Below, piece by piece: positions 1 through 10,844 of a stretch of 24,693 nucleotides of DNA (position 1 is its first letter; each line of letters begins with the position of its first letter). This DNA is from Isotricha intestinalis (Eukaryota; Ciliophora; Litostomatea; Vestibuliferida; Isotrichidae). The stretch lies in NCBI GenBank assembly GCA_023807065.1, contig JAJJLU010003913.1, forward strand, positions 1-24,693. The letters are read 5' to 3'. The translations under genes were made by a program, and so were the position numbers. The notes below the pieces were generated by a model. The model ran no database searches. It was not told where the DNA came from and saw only the letters and a program-made list of their open reading frames with translations.

Positions 1-1020
1 AAAAATAAATTAAAATAAATTCATATTTAAAATTTAATTAAACACTTTAAATATAATAATTCCTCAAAAATAAAAAAGAAGAAGAAACAATCAAATTTTC
101 CTCATCAATTTAATTTTAATTTTCATTATTATATGTTTTAATTTTCAAAATCTTTCTTTTTTTATTAATATTTATAAATAATATAATTTGATTTTAAATA
201 TATAGCATTAAAAATTATCATTTTTCTTCTATAAATTGATATATTTTATTGATTAGAAAATGATATTTATTTATTTTATTTATTGAAATAATTTATAGAA
301 AGATTAAATTTATTTGTTTATTTAATATATTTTTTGTTTATATTGATTTATATTATTTTATTAATTATAAAATATGAAATGAATGATTATAATCATTGAA
401 TTAATTTCTTTTTCAATTAATAATATTTAAAATTCTAAAATGAAATTTAAATCCTAATTATTTTTTCAAAGATATTATTTTTGAAATACATATTTATTTT
501 TTTGAGGGAAAGAAATAAAATTTAATAAAATATTTATGGCTAAATATTTATGATATTAATAAAGATAATAAATCAATTATAAAGAATATACTTTATTTAA
601 ACCCTTTCATTTAGATAAATGGAAATCATTTAAATTTAAAAGAATTAAATCATGAAAAAAATAAATTTAAAATAACCTATTTAACTATAAATAATTTTTT
701 AATCATACATTACAATGAAAGGAAATTTATTTTATGATTTTTTTTTCAATAAATCTGCTGTTTATTTTATTATAATCATATTTACTCATTTTAATTAACT
801 ATTTAATTAACTCTTCAATTAAATTATTATAGATTTAATGATATTAAAAATGTATAACATTTAAAAAAATTAATTTTTATTATGATTCTGAATGATATTA
901 TAAGATTGAAATATTTTTTTAACTAATAATTAATTAATTATTTAAAAAATAATTTATCTATTAGATAATAATAATAAATTGAATATTAAGTAAACAATTA
1001 ATTAAAATTGAAATCAGAAA
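1..1020. other. AT-rich region with no recognised gene
   Basis: Both strands are full of stops in every frame and I recognise no conserved motif. The part next to 1021 is the 3' flank of the FAIM-like gene. A shredded coding relic cannot be excluded, but nothing supports one. Confidence 0.5.
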
Positions 1021-2687
1021 TTAATCAAAAGGAGTAGGAATATTTTCATTTTTTTCATTAAAATCATTCATATTATAATGGCTAAAAAGTTAATATTAAA
1101 TTTACTTTAAAAATTGAAAATTAATTTTTGGGATTTGTTGATTTGAAATATTTTTTTTAGGTTGAGGATTAGAAAATAAAGTGTCTAAATTAACTAAACC
1201 TGTTTTCATTATTTCATTCTATAATTATTAATAAATAAAAATTACCTTAAATGAATTTCTTCTTTTATCATTTTCAGAATTTATAAATTGATTTTCATTG
1301 AAATTAGTTTGTTCATAATTATAATTATGATTTATGTATGAATTTTGATATTGATTATTATATTGATTATTATATTGATTATATTGGAAAAATTGGTTAT
1401 TATTATTTTGATTAATTTCTTGATTATTTATATTAGGATTAGTATGATAATTATATTGATTTTTATCATTATTATTTTGATTTATTATATTTATATTATT
1501 TTGATAATTCATATTATTATTTAATGTATTTATATTTTGATTTCCTATATTACTATTAAAATTACTTCTTGCATTTATAATATTTTGATTATTTAAATAA
1601 TTTTGGATATTTGGATTCATATTATTTTGATTATTATTGAAATTGTTTTTATTATTATTATAATTGAGTTGTTGACCATTAAAATTCATTTGTAAATTAT
1701 TATTTTGATTATTATCAGGAAAATTAAATTTAATTTGATTCTGTTGGAAATTATTATTGTTCATAATATTATTAGGAAAATTAAAATTCATTTGATTTTG
1801 TTGGAAATTGTTATTATTCATATTATTTTCAGGAAAATTAAATTTGATTTGATTTTGTTGAAAATTATTATTATTCATATCTGGATAATTCAAGTTCATT
1901 TGATTTTGTTGGAAATTGTTATTATTCATATTATTTTCAGGAAAATTAAAGTTCATTTGATTTTTATTAATATTTTGATTATTTTCAGGAAAATTAAATA
2001 TTTGATTTTGAAGGGAATTATTGTTTAGGATTCTAAAATTATTTTCGCTGAAATTAAAATTATTATTCTCATCATTATGTATTATATTTTTGTTCGAATT
2101 CAACTTGTTTTTATTATTTTCATTCAATTCATTATTAGACAATTTAGAATCATCATCATCTATAAATTGATCATTAAAAGTATTTCCATTATTAAAAGCA
2201 AGAGCTCTTTTATCATATTCATCAACTTTTTTATTTTCCTCTTTTAATTTTTTGTCTTTTTCTTCTTTTAATTTTTTTTCTTTTTCCTCTTTTAATTTTT
2301 TTTCTTTCAAACTTTTTAATTTTCCTGAATTTTGATCTTTTAATAGAGACATAAATGTTTTATTATTGATAGTAAAGGTAAAAATATTTTCTTTTGATTC
2401 AAAAATTTCACATTTTATTTTATCAATTTGAAATGAATACTTAAAAGGATTAATGTTTTCTTTATCTCTTAAAAATAAGATTTTTGAATCCAAACATACT
2501 TTTTTTTTTCCACTAAATTTTGAATTATAGAATTCAACCTTGTGATTCTTAGAATTTAAGTTAAATGACCATATATGTAATATTTTTGAACTATATAAGA
2601 TTAATATATATTTTACTAACTAAATATTTTGCCCACTTCTTTTTGTTCATAAGATAATTTTTCTATATCTAAAAAATCCGTTGACAT
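1021..2687 (-). CDS. FAIM-like N-terminal domain protein with Asn/Gln-rich repeats, four exons
   Basis: Exons on the minus strand are 2687-2617, 2590-1246, 1218-1106 and 1081-1021, giving about 529 aa and ending in TAA. The ATG at 2685-2687 was chosen because splicing a 26-nt intron joins it in frame to the long exon, whose own frame has no ATG near its 5' end. Residues about 25-110 read like the FAIM (Fas apoptotic inhibitory molecule) fold: a Trp-Ser-Phe strand, HKVEF, then SGKKKV, then a strand pair ending FTFTINNKTF. Ciliate genomes carry many proteins of this kind. A Lys/Glu-rich KLKEEK repeat follows, then about 300 residues dominated by Asn and Gln with a 17-20 residue repeat around FNFPENNMNNNNFQQNQ. 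The C-terminus is NIPTPFD. The domain call is by family pattern; the cellular role is unknown. Low-complexity Asn/Gln tracts often mediate self-association, but that is inference. Confidence 0.7.
1082..1105 (-). other. Spliceosomal intron 3 of the FAIM-like gene (24 nt)
   Basis: It starts GTAAATTTAA and ends ATTAACTTTTTAG. If retained it creates AAG TAA. Splicing gives AA+C (Asn) and continues HYNMNDFNEKN to a TAA at 1021. Its shape is the same as that of introns 1 and 2. Confidence 0.7.
1219..1245 (-). other. Spliceosomal intron 2 of the FAIM-like gene (27 nt)
   Basis: It starts GTAATTTTTA and ends TTAATAATTATAG. It is phase 0, after ...TTT AAG. If retained it gives an in-frame TAA, which is how the unspliced reading ends. 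Splicing continues the frame into an exon encoding NEIMKTGLVN. Confidence 0.75.
1690..1990 (-). repeat. Coding minisatellite for FNFPxNNMNNNNFQQNQ units
   Basis: About five tandem coding units of 51-57 nt are seen as repeated GGAAAATTAAA, TTGATTTTGTTGGAAATT and ATTATTATTCAT blocks on the plus strand. The translated unit is Phe-Asn-Phe-Pro-(Glu/Asp)-Asn followed by Met-Asn4-Phe-Gln2-Asn-Gln. Units differ by a few residues (PENN, PDMN, PNNI, PDNN), so this is a drifting tandem duplication inside the FAIM-like gene. Confidence 0.8.
2591..2616 (-). other. Spliceosomal intron 1 of the FAIM-like gene (26 nt)
   Basis: It starts GTAAAATATA and ends TTAATCTTATATAG on the minus strand. Its removal joins ...TTT AGT TA to T TCA AAA in one open frame. 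Without removal the exon-2 frame meets a TAG at once. A TTAAT stretch about 10 nt before the 3' end is shared with the other introns of this gene and may be the branch site. Confidence 0.75.
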
Positions 2688-3377
2688 TTGATTTTTATAA
2701 TTTTTTAGTAAATAATAATAGTTAAGATTGACAAAATTTATAATTTTATGAAAATAATCAAAACTAATATTAATTTATTGATAAATCAAATTTATAAAAA
2801 TAAAAAAATAAAAAATTTAAAATATTATCTATTTACAATTCTTTGTAAGAGTATCATAAATTTTTTTTATTGAAAATATATCATTATTTTTCATTAATTT
2901 TCATTTAAACTTATTGTTGTTTGTATTTTCCTAACTTTTATATTTTATATCTTTGTAATCTTATTTTTGAATATTTTATTAAAAATTTCCCTATTTTATT
3001 CCTACAATTGAAAACACTTTATTTATTTTCTTGAATTATTTCTTTTATTTAATGAAATAATTTCCAAATAAAGATAAAGTGATAAATAAGAAAATTTAAA
3101 TTAAAATAACCCCTTCACTATTTTTCCAAGTTAAATTTCTTATTATTGATTGACTAGGATTTAAATAATTTTTCAAATATATATACTTAATATATAGCTA
3201 TAGATTGTCTTATATAATTATTATTATCCAATAGTTATTCAAAAATAATATTTCTGAAATAAAATTATATTAATTTCAAAAAGAAAAATAGTAAATTATA
3301 AAGATAATAATATTTATTCATATATTTTAGCATTTGAAAATGAATAATTTAAATTATTCAAACAAATTATAAAACAA
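2688..3377. other. Intergenic AT-rich region
   Basis: This is the 5' flank of the FAIM-like gene and the 3' flank of the EGF-TM2 gene. No open frame, repeat array or RNA-like structure was seen. It consists of A/T runs with short simple-sequence patches. Confidence 0.5.
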
Positions 3378-3890
3378 TTACCATCCAATTAATTCAATTC
3401 CATTTTCATCTTTATATTTATTTTGTGCATATTTAACAATATCAAACAATTGCCAAGTAACCATTCCAACAAAGCAAACAGCAGCAGAAATACAAATAAT
3501 TAAATTAGCAGTTTTATTTTCTTCTTTTGCTTTACTAACAATTCTTAAAGCAATGAATAAACAATATAAAAAAACAAAAACACATAATTTAGAAATTGCA
3601 TATTTATAATTATGAATATAGAAATGACCTGCTCCATAAGTTAAAAAAAATTCTAATAAAAATGCTTTTAATTGTCTTTTTCTTTCATAATTACATTCTA
3701 TTTCATTGTCTTCTGGATATGTTATATATTTTTTATCACATACACAAACATAGTTTGACTCTTGTTTTACACATTTTCCATTTTTTGATGCACATTTTTT
3801 TGACCCACATTCAATGGATTCTATTTCCTTTTTTGATAATGTGATATTTATTAAAAAAAGAAAAATTAAAATTTTTTGAGTTTTAAACAT
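3378..3890 (-). CDS. EGF-like plus TM2-domain membrane protein
   Basis: This is a 170-aa single-exon ORF from ATG 3890 to TAA. Residues 1-19 form a signal peptide (a hydrophobic ILIFLFLINITL run). Residues 28-66 hold six Cys (28, 33, 40, 49, 51, 66) with NGKC and YVCVCDKKY, the spacing of a small EGF-like module. From about residue 70 the TM2 hallmark begins: a basic RKRQL, then LLEFFLTYGAGHFYIHNYKYA. Three hydrophobic segments follow, at about 77-95, 101-117 and 130-150, ending in WQLFDIVKY. The C-terminus ENGIELIGW resembles the acidic-W ends common in protist EGF-TM2 proteins. It is probably exported to the surface or endomembranes with the EGF module outside the cytosol. Its specific role is unknown. 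The family call is secure from motif order. Confidence 0.88.
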   Translation of the reverse strand: MFKTQKILIFLFLINITLSKKEIESIECGSKKCASKNGKCVKQESNYVCVCDKKYITYPEDNEIECNYERKRQLKAFLLEFFLTYGAGHFYIHNYKYAISKLCVFVFLYCLFIALRIVSKAKEENKTANLIICISAAVCFVGMVTWQLFDIVKYAQNKYKDENGIELIGW

Positions 3891-3966
3891 TTATTTTTTT
3901 TTATAATTATAGTTTTTTTTTTTTATGAAAATAATGGAATTAATAATTTTGTGATAAAAAAAAAAT

Positions 3967-5010
3967 TATAAATTATGTCAATTTTGTTATGATAATTGTC
4001 ATAAAAAATGTAGAATTGAATGTGAAATTGAAAAATGTATTATTTCAAAAGAAAATTCTGAAATTGAGTCTCAAAAAAAATTTTATTATGATTGTGGAAT
4101 TTTATTAAAACATTGTCCAAATTCAATAAAAAAATCAGAAATAATGCCATGTCCATTGTTACCAATTGATAAAAATTTTTTTCCAGAATAATTTTTTTTT
4201 GTCATGAAGATAATTGTTATTTATGTTCAATATGTTATTTTAATTGTCATAAAAATTGTAAAAATAAAAGTATCATAATGAATTTCATTCAATTTTCAAT
4301 GAAATAGTTTTTTTAAATTCCAAATTTATGATTATCAATCTCAATTAAAAAATAATTATTGGCCAATTCAAATGATTAATTTAATGTTTGAAGGATAAAT
4401 TTTTGATTAATTAGGAAATTTATTAAATGGAGTTTTAATTAATTATAATTCTAAGATTCCTTTTAATTCAGATCATCCTTTTTCTATATTTATTAGAACA
4501 ATTTTCAAATTTTTTTTAATAGGAAATTTAAAACTTTTTTTTATCATGAATTATATTTTTTTCTCCTAGGATTACAAACATGAAATAAGAGAACAAAGTT
4601 ACAACTTTAAACATTATTAACTTCTGGATGAATAGAATGTATATTAAAAAATAATTATCTTTTTAAATCATGGTAGATGTGGAAAGTAATTTCATTAATG
4701 TTGAAAATATTTTCTTCATGAAAGAATTAAATCTATATTTCTAAAAATATTATTAATTTGAAAAAATATTCAAAAAAATAACTATTAAGTTCATATTACT
4801 TCATTAATGAATGATATAATTATAATTTATTAATTATTATTAATTCTACATTGTTTTATCAGTAATTTTATTTGATAAAGAGAATTAAGTGAAAAACAAT
4901 AAATTCTTGGAATAAAACTTTCTAAATTTATGAAATTTCAGAAATATTTAATGTTACTCTTTTTATTATTAATCAAAATATGAATGACTTCATCTTTGAG
5001 TTCATTTTTA
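3967..5010 (+). pseudogene. Decayed UBR-box (zf-UBR) E3 ubiquitin ligase-like sequence
   Basis: In one frame from 3970, C-x2-C and CHKKC are followed by spaced Cys and then FYYDCG. That order (C..C, CH..C, then FxCDCG) is the zinc ladder of UBR boxes, which bind N-degrons. The frame stops at TAA 4189. A second Cys/His cluster with CSICYFNCHKNC follows in another frame at about 4200-4270. Further on, about 4320-4530 reads as a helical protein, interrupted by TAA at 4396 and 4408 in the same frame (FEG-stop-IFD-stop-LGNLLNGVL). Scattered readable pieces continue to about 5000, with stops and frameshifts. Several tandem UBR-like boxes in a very large protein are known from protists. Here only a remnant is left. 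The divergent TM2 gene starts just upstream. Confidence 0.55.
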
Positions 5011-5232
5011 ATTCTACTATTTATATTTGAGGAAAGGAAAAAAAGATTGTAATATTTGTAAAGTTTATAAAAATCCTTTAGTTCCTTAAATTAAATTTAA
5101 TTTTTAGGTTTGTAAAGAAGGAATTATGATTTATTTTTTAAAAAGATATTTTATTTTATTAATTTTAAGTCTGTAATTAAAATTTATATATTTTTTTTGA
5201 ATATTATATTTTTAAAATTTATTTTGTTTTTT

Positions 5233-6351
5233 TTAAGAATTATTTTCTGAAGGTTTTTCATCTATTATTAAATTGTTTATGTCTGTTATTGTCATTTCTA
5301 TTGGATTTTTATCTTGAAATTGTATATTTTTTGGTTTTTCTTTTTCATTTTCAAGTTTATCTATATCTTTTTCACCTTCTTCTTTATTTTGTTTTAAATT
5401 ACTTTTTTTTTGTTCTGTTATAAATAATAATTCGTTATTATTATTATTATTTATTTTAGAAGGAGAATTATCTTCACTTGAAATATTATTTAATTTCTTT
5501 CTTTTTTCAGTTTTTTTTATTAATTCATCTTTTCTAATTTGATTTCCTTTATTTTGTAATAATTCTTGTTTTTTCATAATTTCTTCAGTTAATCTTTTTA
5601 TTTCTTTTTCATTATAAAGAACAATATTTTTATATTCATTTTCTTCTTTTTCATATAATTGTTCTTCTTCTTCAATTTCATTTTTTAATTTTAAAATTTC
5701 TTCTTCATAATTTATTTGTTTTTCTTTTTCTTTTCCTAAAGGACCATCTCCTTTTATTAAATTTATTCTTTCTTTAATTTTATTAATTGTTGAATTTAAA
5801 TTTGAATAAGTTAATCTTTGTTCTTTTAATTTTTCTTCATATTCTCTACTTTTCTTTTCAAGTTCTTTTAACTCTGATTTCATTGATTGTATTTTTTCTA
5901 AAGTTTTATCTTCATTTTTTATATCAAATTTCATTGATATATTATTTATTTCTTTTACTTGATTATTATAAATATTTACTAAAGATATTTTTTCTTTATT
6001 TAAATCATTTATTTTATCATTTTCTTCTTTTAATTTATTTTTTAAATCAGTTATTTTATTTACTCCTAAAATATTATCTATTTGAAAATTCTTTTTCTTT
6101 ATTTCATCTGAATAATATTCTATTTTCTTATTTATTTCTTCTAATTCATTATCTTTTTCTTTTGAATAATATTTATTTGTATACTCTGCATTTATTAATC
6201 TTTTTGAATTTACATTTTGATTTCTAAATTCAAATATTTTTTGCTTTATAAATTCTATTTGGGCTTTTAATTCTTTATTTTTTGCTTGTAGTTGTTCTTT
6301 CTTTCTAAATTATAAAAAATTAATTTACAATTGAGCATTTTGATTAATCAT
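5233..6351 (-). CDS. Coiled-coil protein, two exons, family not recognised
   Basis: Exon 1 is 6351-6329 (MINQNAQ and the first two bases of a Leu codon). Exon 2 is 6304-5233, ending in TAA. Together they encode 364 aa. The start was set by splicing a 24-nt intron, which extends the frame far upstream of the first internal ATG at 5934. Residues about 8-290 are nearly continuous heptad-like Glu/Lys/Leu/Ile sequence broken by one GDGPLGKEK turn in the middle. The tail is Asn-rich and then charged (KEKPKNIQFQDK). This is the profile of an axonemal, basal-body or other cytoskeletal coiled-coil protein. No family-specific motif is visible, so the function is left open. Confidence 0.75.
6305..6328 (-). 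other. Spliceosomal intron of the coiled-coil gene (24 nt)
   Basis: It starts GTAAATTAAT and ends ATAATTTAG on the minus strand. If retained it gives TTG TAA. Removal gives TT+A (Leu) and AAG AAA GAA CAA, joining the ATG at 6351 to the long exon. Confidence 0.75.
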
Positions 6352-6499
6352 TTAAAAAAAATATATAAAAAAAATATAAAAAATCTAAAAAAGAAAAAAA
6401 AAATAAATCAGATTTTAATTATATAAAAACAATAATAACATATAAAAAAAACTTAACATAATACAAAAAAAATATATATATACAAAGGAAAAAACATAA

Positions 6500-8088
6500 A
6501 CATTTATTTTTTTTTCTCGATTCCCTCCATTGAAGAATTGAGTAAAATCTGATTATCCTCCATTAAAGAAATTTCCAAAATCTCCAAAATTACCATCAGA
6601 ACTAGTGGTAAAGAAAGTTTGTTCATTTCCCAGAGTTTCATTTCCTCCAAAGAACATTTTAAAATTTTACTAGGATTCCCAGGAAAATGTATGCTCAAAC
6701 CATCATCACCTCATATGCCACCTGTGTCACCCATTGAAATTTTTTGAGGATTTAAAGGATCTACTCCCATATCATTCATTTGTTTCTTTTTAGGATTAAA
6801 CATAGTATGCATCACAAATATTTTCAAAATTCCTTTGAGCTACTTTTTTACTTTGTTCACTTTCTGAATTTCTATCTGGATGATTTTTCAATGCCTATTT
6901 ACGATATGATTTCTTTATTTATTTAGGACTTGTACTTCGATCTACTCCTAATATTGAGTAATAGTCACTATTACGAGCTCTGGGCCATGTGTCTCATTCA
7001 CTATTAGGTATACTCTTTTCCTTCCATTTCGTATGTTGGACTTGTTCTTTTAATCATATTTGATTTTTTTATTTAATATATCTATCTCTTTGTTACTTGA
7101 GTCTAAATTCTTTTCTTCTTGAATATCGTGGATTGTATCATCATAAATCTTCAAATCTTTATATATATTTCCTAGACTAAGAAATAATGTCACATATTTT
7201 GAATTAAATTTAACGCTTCATCTACATCTTTTAATGCATCTCTTAATTTATTTTATCTTTTATAATATAAAGCACTATTTGTTAATATTATATTTGAAAA
7301 TTATTATTTTCAGAATCATAATCTAATAATTTAGTTTATTATGTGATTGCTTCTTCTATTTTACCATCTTTAAATGAAGAATTTACTTTTTTTTTGCTTT
7401 CAATTCCATTTATATAATTTAATAATTTTTTATATTTTTCTTCTTCCATTTCTTTTTGCATTAATGTATTTATTGTTGTTTTTACATCTAACAATCACCT
7501 TTGAACTATGCTTTTGCTAATAATTATAAAAATTAGTGGTCTCTATTTTTATCATCTGAAGATACTTTTGAATTAACATAATATTTCATCTTTAAATTTA
7601 CAATTTCCAAGAAGAGATTCAATATCAATTTGTTTAAGAGTTGCAAAAAAAGGAGCATCAGTTAATTATTGATTATATAAAGTTTTCACATCTTCCCATT
7701 TTCTATTCTTCTCATTTTATTTTCATAACCAGAAATTTATTTTTTAATTCTATTTAATTCTGTTGAATAAGATGAATCATTAGGTTCTAAAGTAACAATT
7801 TTTGAATAAGCATTTGAGCTTCACAGAAATTCCAATTCAAATATAAACGCTTGCTGTTTTTTTTAAATTTTTAGTATTTTTTGGATTAAATTGAATTACT
7901 TTTTAATAATCATTAAGTGATTCTCTATATATTTCCTAAAAGTTTTAAACATATTATTCTATGCATTTAATATTGTTTCTTTTGGGTTTAAATCCAATAC
8001 TCTTGTATATTAATCAAATGCTGTATTATAATTTCCTTTTTTAAATTCAATATTTCATTACTCTTTTATTTTTTTTCCAATTTGACAT
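6500..8088 (-). pseudogene. Decayed DNAJC7-like co-chaperone (TPR repeats plus J domain)
   Basis: Reading the minus strand from an ATG at 8088, TPR-like pieces appear in changing frames: YNTAFD-stop-YTRVLDLNP near 8000, ESLNDY-stop-KVIQFNPKN near 7880, and IVTLEPND near 7790. A clear J domain follows at about 6970-6780: DYYSILGVDRS, IKKSYRK, ALKNHPDRN (HPD at 6882-6874) and a FENICDAYYV helix. A Gly/Phe-rich tail (MFFGGNE, NFGDFGNFFNGG) follows at about 6660-6510. The order TPR, J domain, G/F matches DNAJC7/TPR2-type Hsp40s, which pass clients between Hsp70 and Hsp90. Many in-frame stops (TAA 6921-6919, TAG 6897-6895, TGA 6713-6711) and several frameshifts show that it is broken. A short ORF at 6504-6698 on the same strand is out of frame with the tail and is not a gene. 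Confidence 0.8.
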
Positions 8089-8297
8089 ATTTAAATTTTA
8101 ACTTTTTTTAAAAAAAAGTTTTTTATTTTTTTTATTATTTGAATTTTTCCATATTTTCAAATCTTATTTTTTTATTTTTATATTTTTTTTTTATTTTTTT
8201 TTGATTTTTATGTTTAATAATGTTAGTTTATTATTATACTAATAATAAATAAGAAATTAAAAAATATTTATATATATAAATTTTTCAAAAAATTTTC

Positions 8298-10844
8298 TTA
8301 ATGATTACTCATTGAACGTAAATGTGAAGAAGATATATTATTATTAAATCTTCTCTTTTTTAAATTTTGTGTATCTTGATTTAATTTCATTTTATAGTAA
8401 ACATTAGATTTTTGAACAGGAATAGAATCATTATTTTCTTTTTTATTTTCTTTATTTTGTAAAGAATATAAATTTATATTTTTAGGACTTTTAGTTTTAC
8501 ATAAATTATTTTCACTTGTTGTATTTACATTTTGAATATATTTAGGATGATATAAATTAATTTGTCTTTGAAAAATCATATTTTTCATATCATCATAATC
8601 ACAAATTTCATTTTTTCCACTTATTTTATCAACACTTTTTGAATGATGACTATCAACATTTGAACTTAAATTTTTTTTTTCTTTCTCTAAAGTAATTGAA
8701 AAAGTATTTGTTTCTTTTTCTTTATTTAATTTATATAAATTTTTATCATATAAAACAGTTGTTGGAGTATTTGATCTAATTCCTTTATTTAATACTCTAT
8801 TAATTATACTTTTTTCTATTTTTGAATTTGAAATTATACTAGTATTATTATTTTTATATGAAATTGTTGAAGTATTATTATTTGATAACATACTATTATT
8901 TGTATTTGAAATAGTATATTTTGATTTTGATTTATTATTTGGAGGAAATTCTTTTAAATTTCTAGCACTTAAAATTTTTCCTGATTTAACACTATAATTC
9001 ACTTTTTTAACTGAAAAATTTGAATATAAATTATTACTATCTTTTCTAAATGAATTTTTTTGTGTATATGGAATTTTATTTTTAATATTATATTGAGATT
9101 TATTTATATTTTTATCGTTAGTAAATGAATTAGTATCAGAATTTTTTTTTTCGTCATCAATGTTAAATTGAGTAATATATGATAATATTTTAGAAAGAAC
9201 ATTAAAAGTAAAATTAACATATAAATTTTTATCATTATTATCAATTGATTTATTTATACTTTGAGTTATAAAAGAAGAATTTGTCATTGAAGATTCAGTT
9301 AAAGATGTCATATTATATAATTGATATTCTTCATGAAATCTTCTTTGAAATTCTTGAAAAATAATATTTTTTAATTCATCATTTAATGATAATAATTTCC
9401 CTTGATTAATAAAAAAATCAATTAAAATATCTGTTTTTATTTTTTTCCATTTTATTAATTTAAATAAATCAATTGAATTTTCAATTATCAAATTATTTTT
9501 TCCATTTAACCAATTTAAAATTGCAATTAATTTTTGGTCTTCTGATATAACTTTTAAAAGATTATTTTTAAAAATTAAATTTAATGCACTTCTTGGTAAA
9601 TTACTTATTGAGTTTAATGCATAATAATCTTTAAAATTAATTAATATTTGATATAATATTGAAGGAAAAATAAAATTTCTAGAAAAATAAAGATGAATTG
9701 TTAATTTTATTTTACCTTTTTCATTTTGAAAATCTTTTAAATTTTGTCTAAAATTATTTAATTTAAAAATTAAATATTTTGATTTTAAAGAAGTAAAAAT
9801 ACAATTAAAATTCATTTTTGATTTATTTTTAATTTCTTGAATTTCACAAAGAGAAAGAAGACTAATAATTAAATTTTTTTCATTTAAATTAGATTTTCTA
9901 TCAATACTATCATCTAACATATCTTCATCTTCAATAATTTCCATTGCTAATTGAAAAACATCTTTATTAGATTCATAATAACTTATTAATCTTATTTTTA
10001 TTCCTTCAATTATACTTTCTTTATGTTCTAAAAATTGTTCATTTAAATTGTCACAATAAATATTCCAAATTAAAAGTTTTTCTAAATTATTTTGAGAAGA
10101 ATGTAAAGTCTCAAAATTCATTATTGTATATTTTCTTTCATTTTCAAGTAATTCAAATAAATCATTATTTATTTTCCTGTTATACATTAATAACCAAAAT
10201 ATTAATTTATTTTCTTCTATATTATTTGGTGAATAAAAATATTTGAAATATATATCAATAATTTCATTAATTGTTTCTGGACTTAATTTTAATAATTCAT
10301 CTTTTTTTTTTAAAATAAAAAATTTAATATGTTTATTTAGATATATAAAACATTTTTCTATTAAATCAGCAAAAATTTCTTTAACTTTGATATTATATAA
10401 TAAATCAATATAATTTTTTATTATATTTATACAATTATCCTTATCAATTTGATAAATCAAATAATTTTTTACTAGAATTTCAATAAGTTTTATATATTGA
10501 AAAAAAAGACTAATATTAAAAATTGATCTGAGAGAATAAAAATCGATATCTAAATCTAAATTTTTAAGATTAATTACTTCATCATTAAAATTCTTTATAA
10601 AATTAAAAAATAAATCTAAACTTATTTTATCTATAAATTTAGGTAATAAATAACATTTTTTTTTTTGTTCATAATGCTCTTTAATATTATTTAATAATGG
10701 AGTTAATGATATTATTAAATCTTCATCTTCTATTATATAAATTTCTCCCCCAACAAAAAAATTTATTTTTTTCTTCTCATTAAAACTATTATCAGAAGGA
10801 TAAAATATATAATTTTTTTGTTTTTCTTCTTCAAGACTTGTCAT
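8298..10844 (-). CDS. BTB/BACK-like protein with two BACK-type segments
   Basis: This is an 848-aa single-exon ORF from ATG 10844 to TAA. Residues about 27-125 look like a divergent BTB/POZ domain (FFVGGEIYIIE strand, then LIISLTPLLNNI, KCYLLPKF and a helical end). Residues about 135-235 read as BACK-like helices (LSPETINEIIDIYF, then NKLIFWLLMYNRK). Residues about 412-505 fit the BACK pattern much better: LPRSALNLIFKNNLL, VISEDQKLIAILNWL, LFKLIKWKKIKTDIL and INQGKLLSLNDEL. BTB-BACK proteins usually connect substrates to Cullin-3. No Kelch repeats follow. Instead a Ser/Asn/Lys-rich disordered tail of about 340 residues does. The BTB assignment is by pattern and less certain than the second BACK. 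It could act as a Cul3 adaptor or a scaffold. Confidence 0.7.
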   Translation of the reverse strand: MTSLEEEKQKNYIFYPSDNSFNEKKKINFFVGGEIYIIEDEDLIISLTPLLNNIKEHYEQKKKCYLLPKFIDKISLDLFFNFIKNFNDEVINLKNLDLDIDFYSLRSIFNISLFFQYIKLIEILVKNYLIYQIDKDNCINIIKNYIDLLYNIKVKEIFADLIEKCFIYLNKHIKFFILKKKDELLKLSPETINEIIDIYFKYFYSPNNIEENKLIFWLLMYNRKINNDLFELLENERKYTIMNFETLHSSQNNLEKLLIWNIYCDNLNEQFLEHKESIIEGIKIRLISYYESNKDVFQLAMEIIEDEDMLDDSIDRKSNLNEKNLIISLLSLCEIQEIKNKSKMNFNCIFTSLKSKYLIFKLNNFRQNLKDFQNEKGKIKLTIHLYFSRNFIFPSILYQILINFKDYYALNSISNLPRSALNLIFKNNLLKVISEDQKLIAILNWLNGKNNLIIENSIDLFKLIKWKKIKTDILIDFFINQGKLLSLNDELKNIIFQEFQRRFHEEYQLYNMTSLTESSMTNSSFITQSINKSIDNNDKNLYVNFTFNVLSKILSYITQFNIDDEKKNSDTNSFTNDKNINKSQYNIKNKIPYTQKNSFRKDSNNLYSNFSVKKVNYSVKSGKILSARNLKEFPPNNKSKSKYTISNTNNSMLSNNNTSTISYKNNNTSIISNSKIEKSIINRVLNKGIRSNTPTTVLYDKNLYKLNKEKETNTFSITLEKEKKNLSSNVDSHHSKSVDKISGKNEICDYDDMKNMIFQRQINLYHPKYIQNVNTTSENNLCKTKSPKNINLYSLQNKENKKENNDSIPVQKSNVYYKMKLNQDTQNLKKRRFNNNISSSHLRSMSNH

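Noticed and set aside
1705..2028. Plus-strand ORF of 107 codons
   Set aside because: It is the mirror of the Asn/Gln repeat tract of the FAIM-like gene and consists of Ile/Leu/Val/Lys repeats only.
5787..6227. Plus-strand ORF of 146 codons, hydrophobic, looking like a membrane protein
   Set aside because: It is antisense to the coiled-coil gene. Lys/Glu-rich coding read backwards gives Phe/Leu-rich pseudo-membrane protein.
6504..6698. Minus-strand ORF of 64 codons
   Set aside because: It crosses the Gly/Phe tail of the DNAJC7-like relic out of frame. The recognisable MFFGGNE and NFGDFGNFF lie in another frame.
6955..7000. A slightly GC-richer patch that could be an RNA gene
   Set aside because: It reads on the minus strand as WPRARNSDYYSILGV, the start of the J domain; no tRNA-like folding was found.
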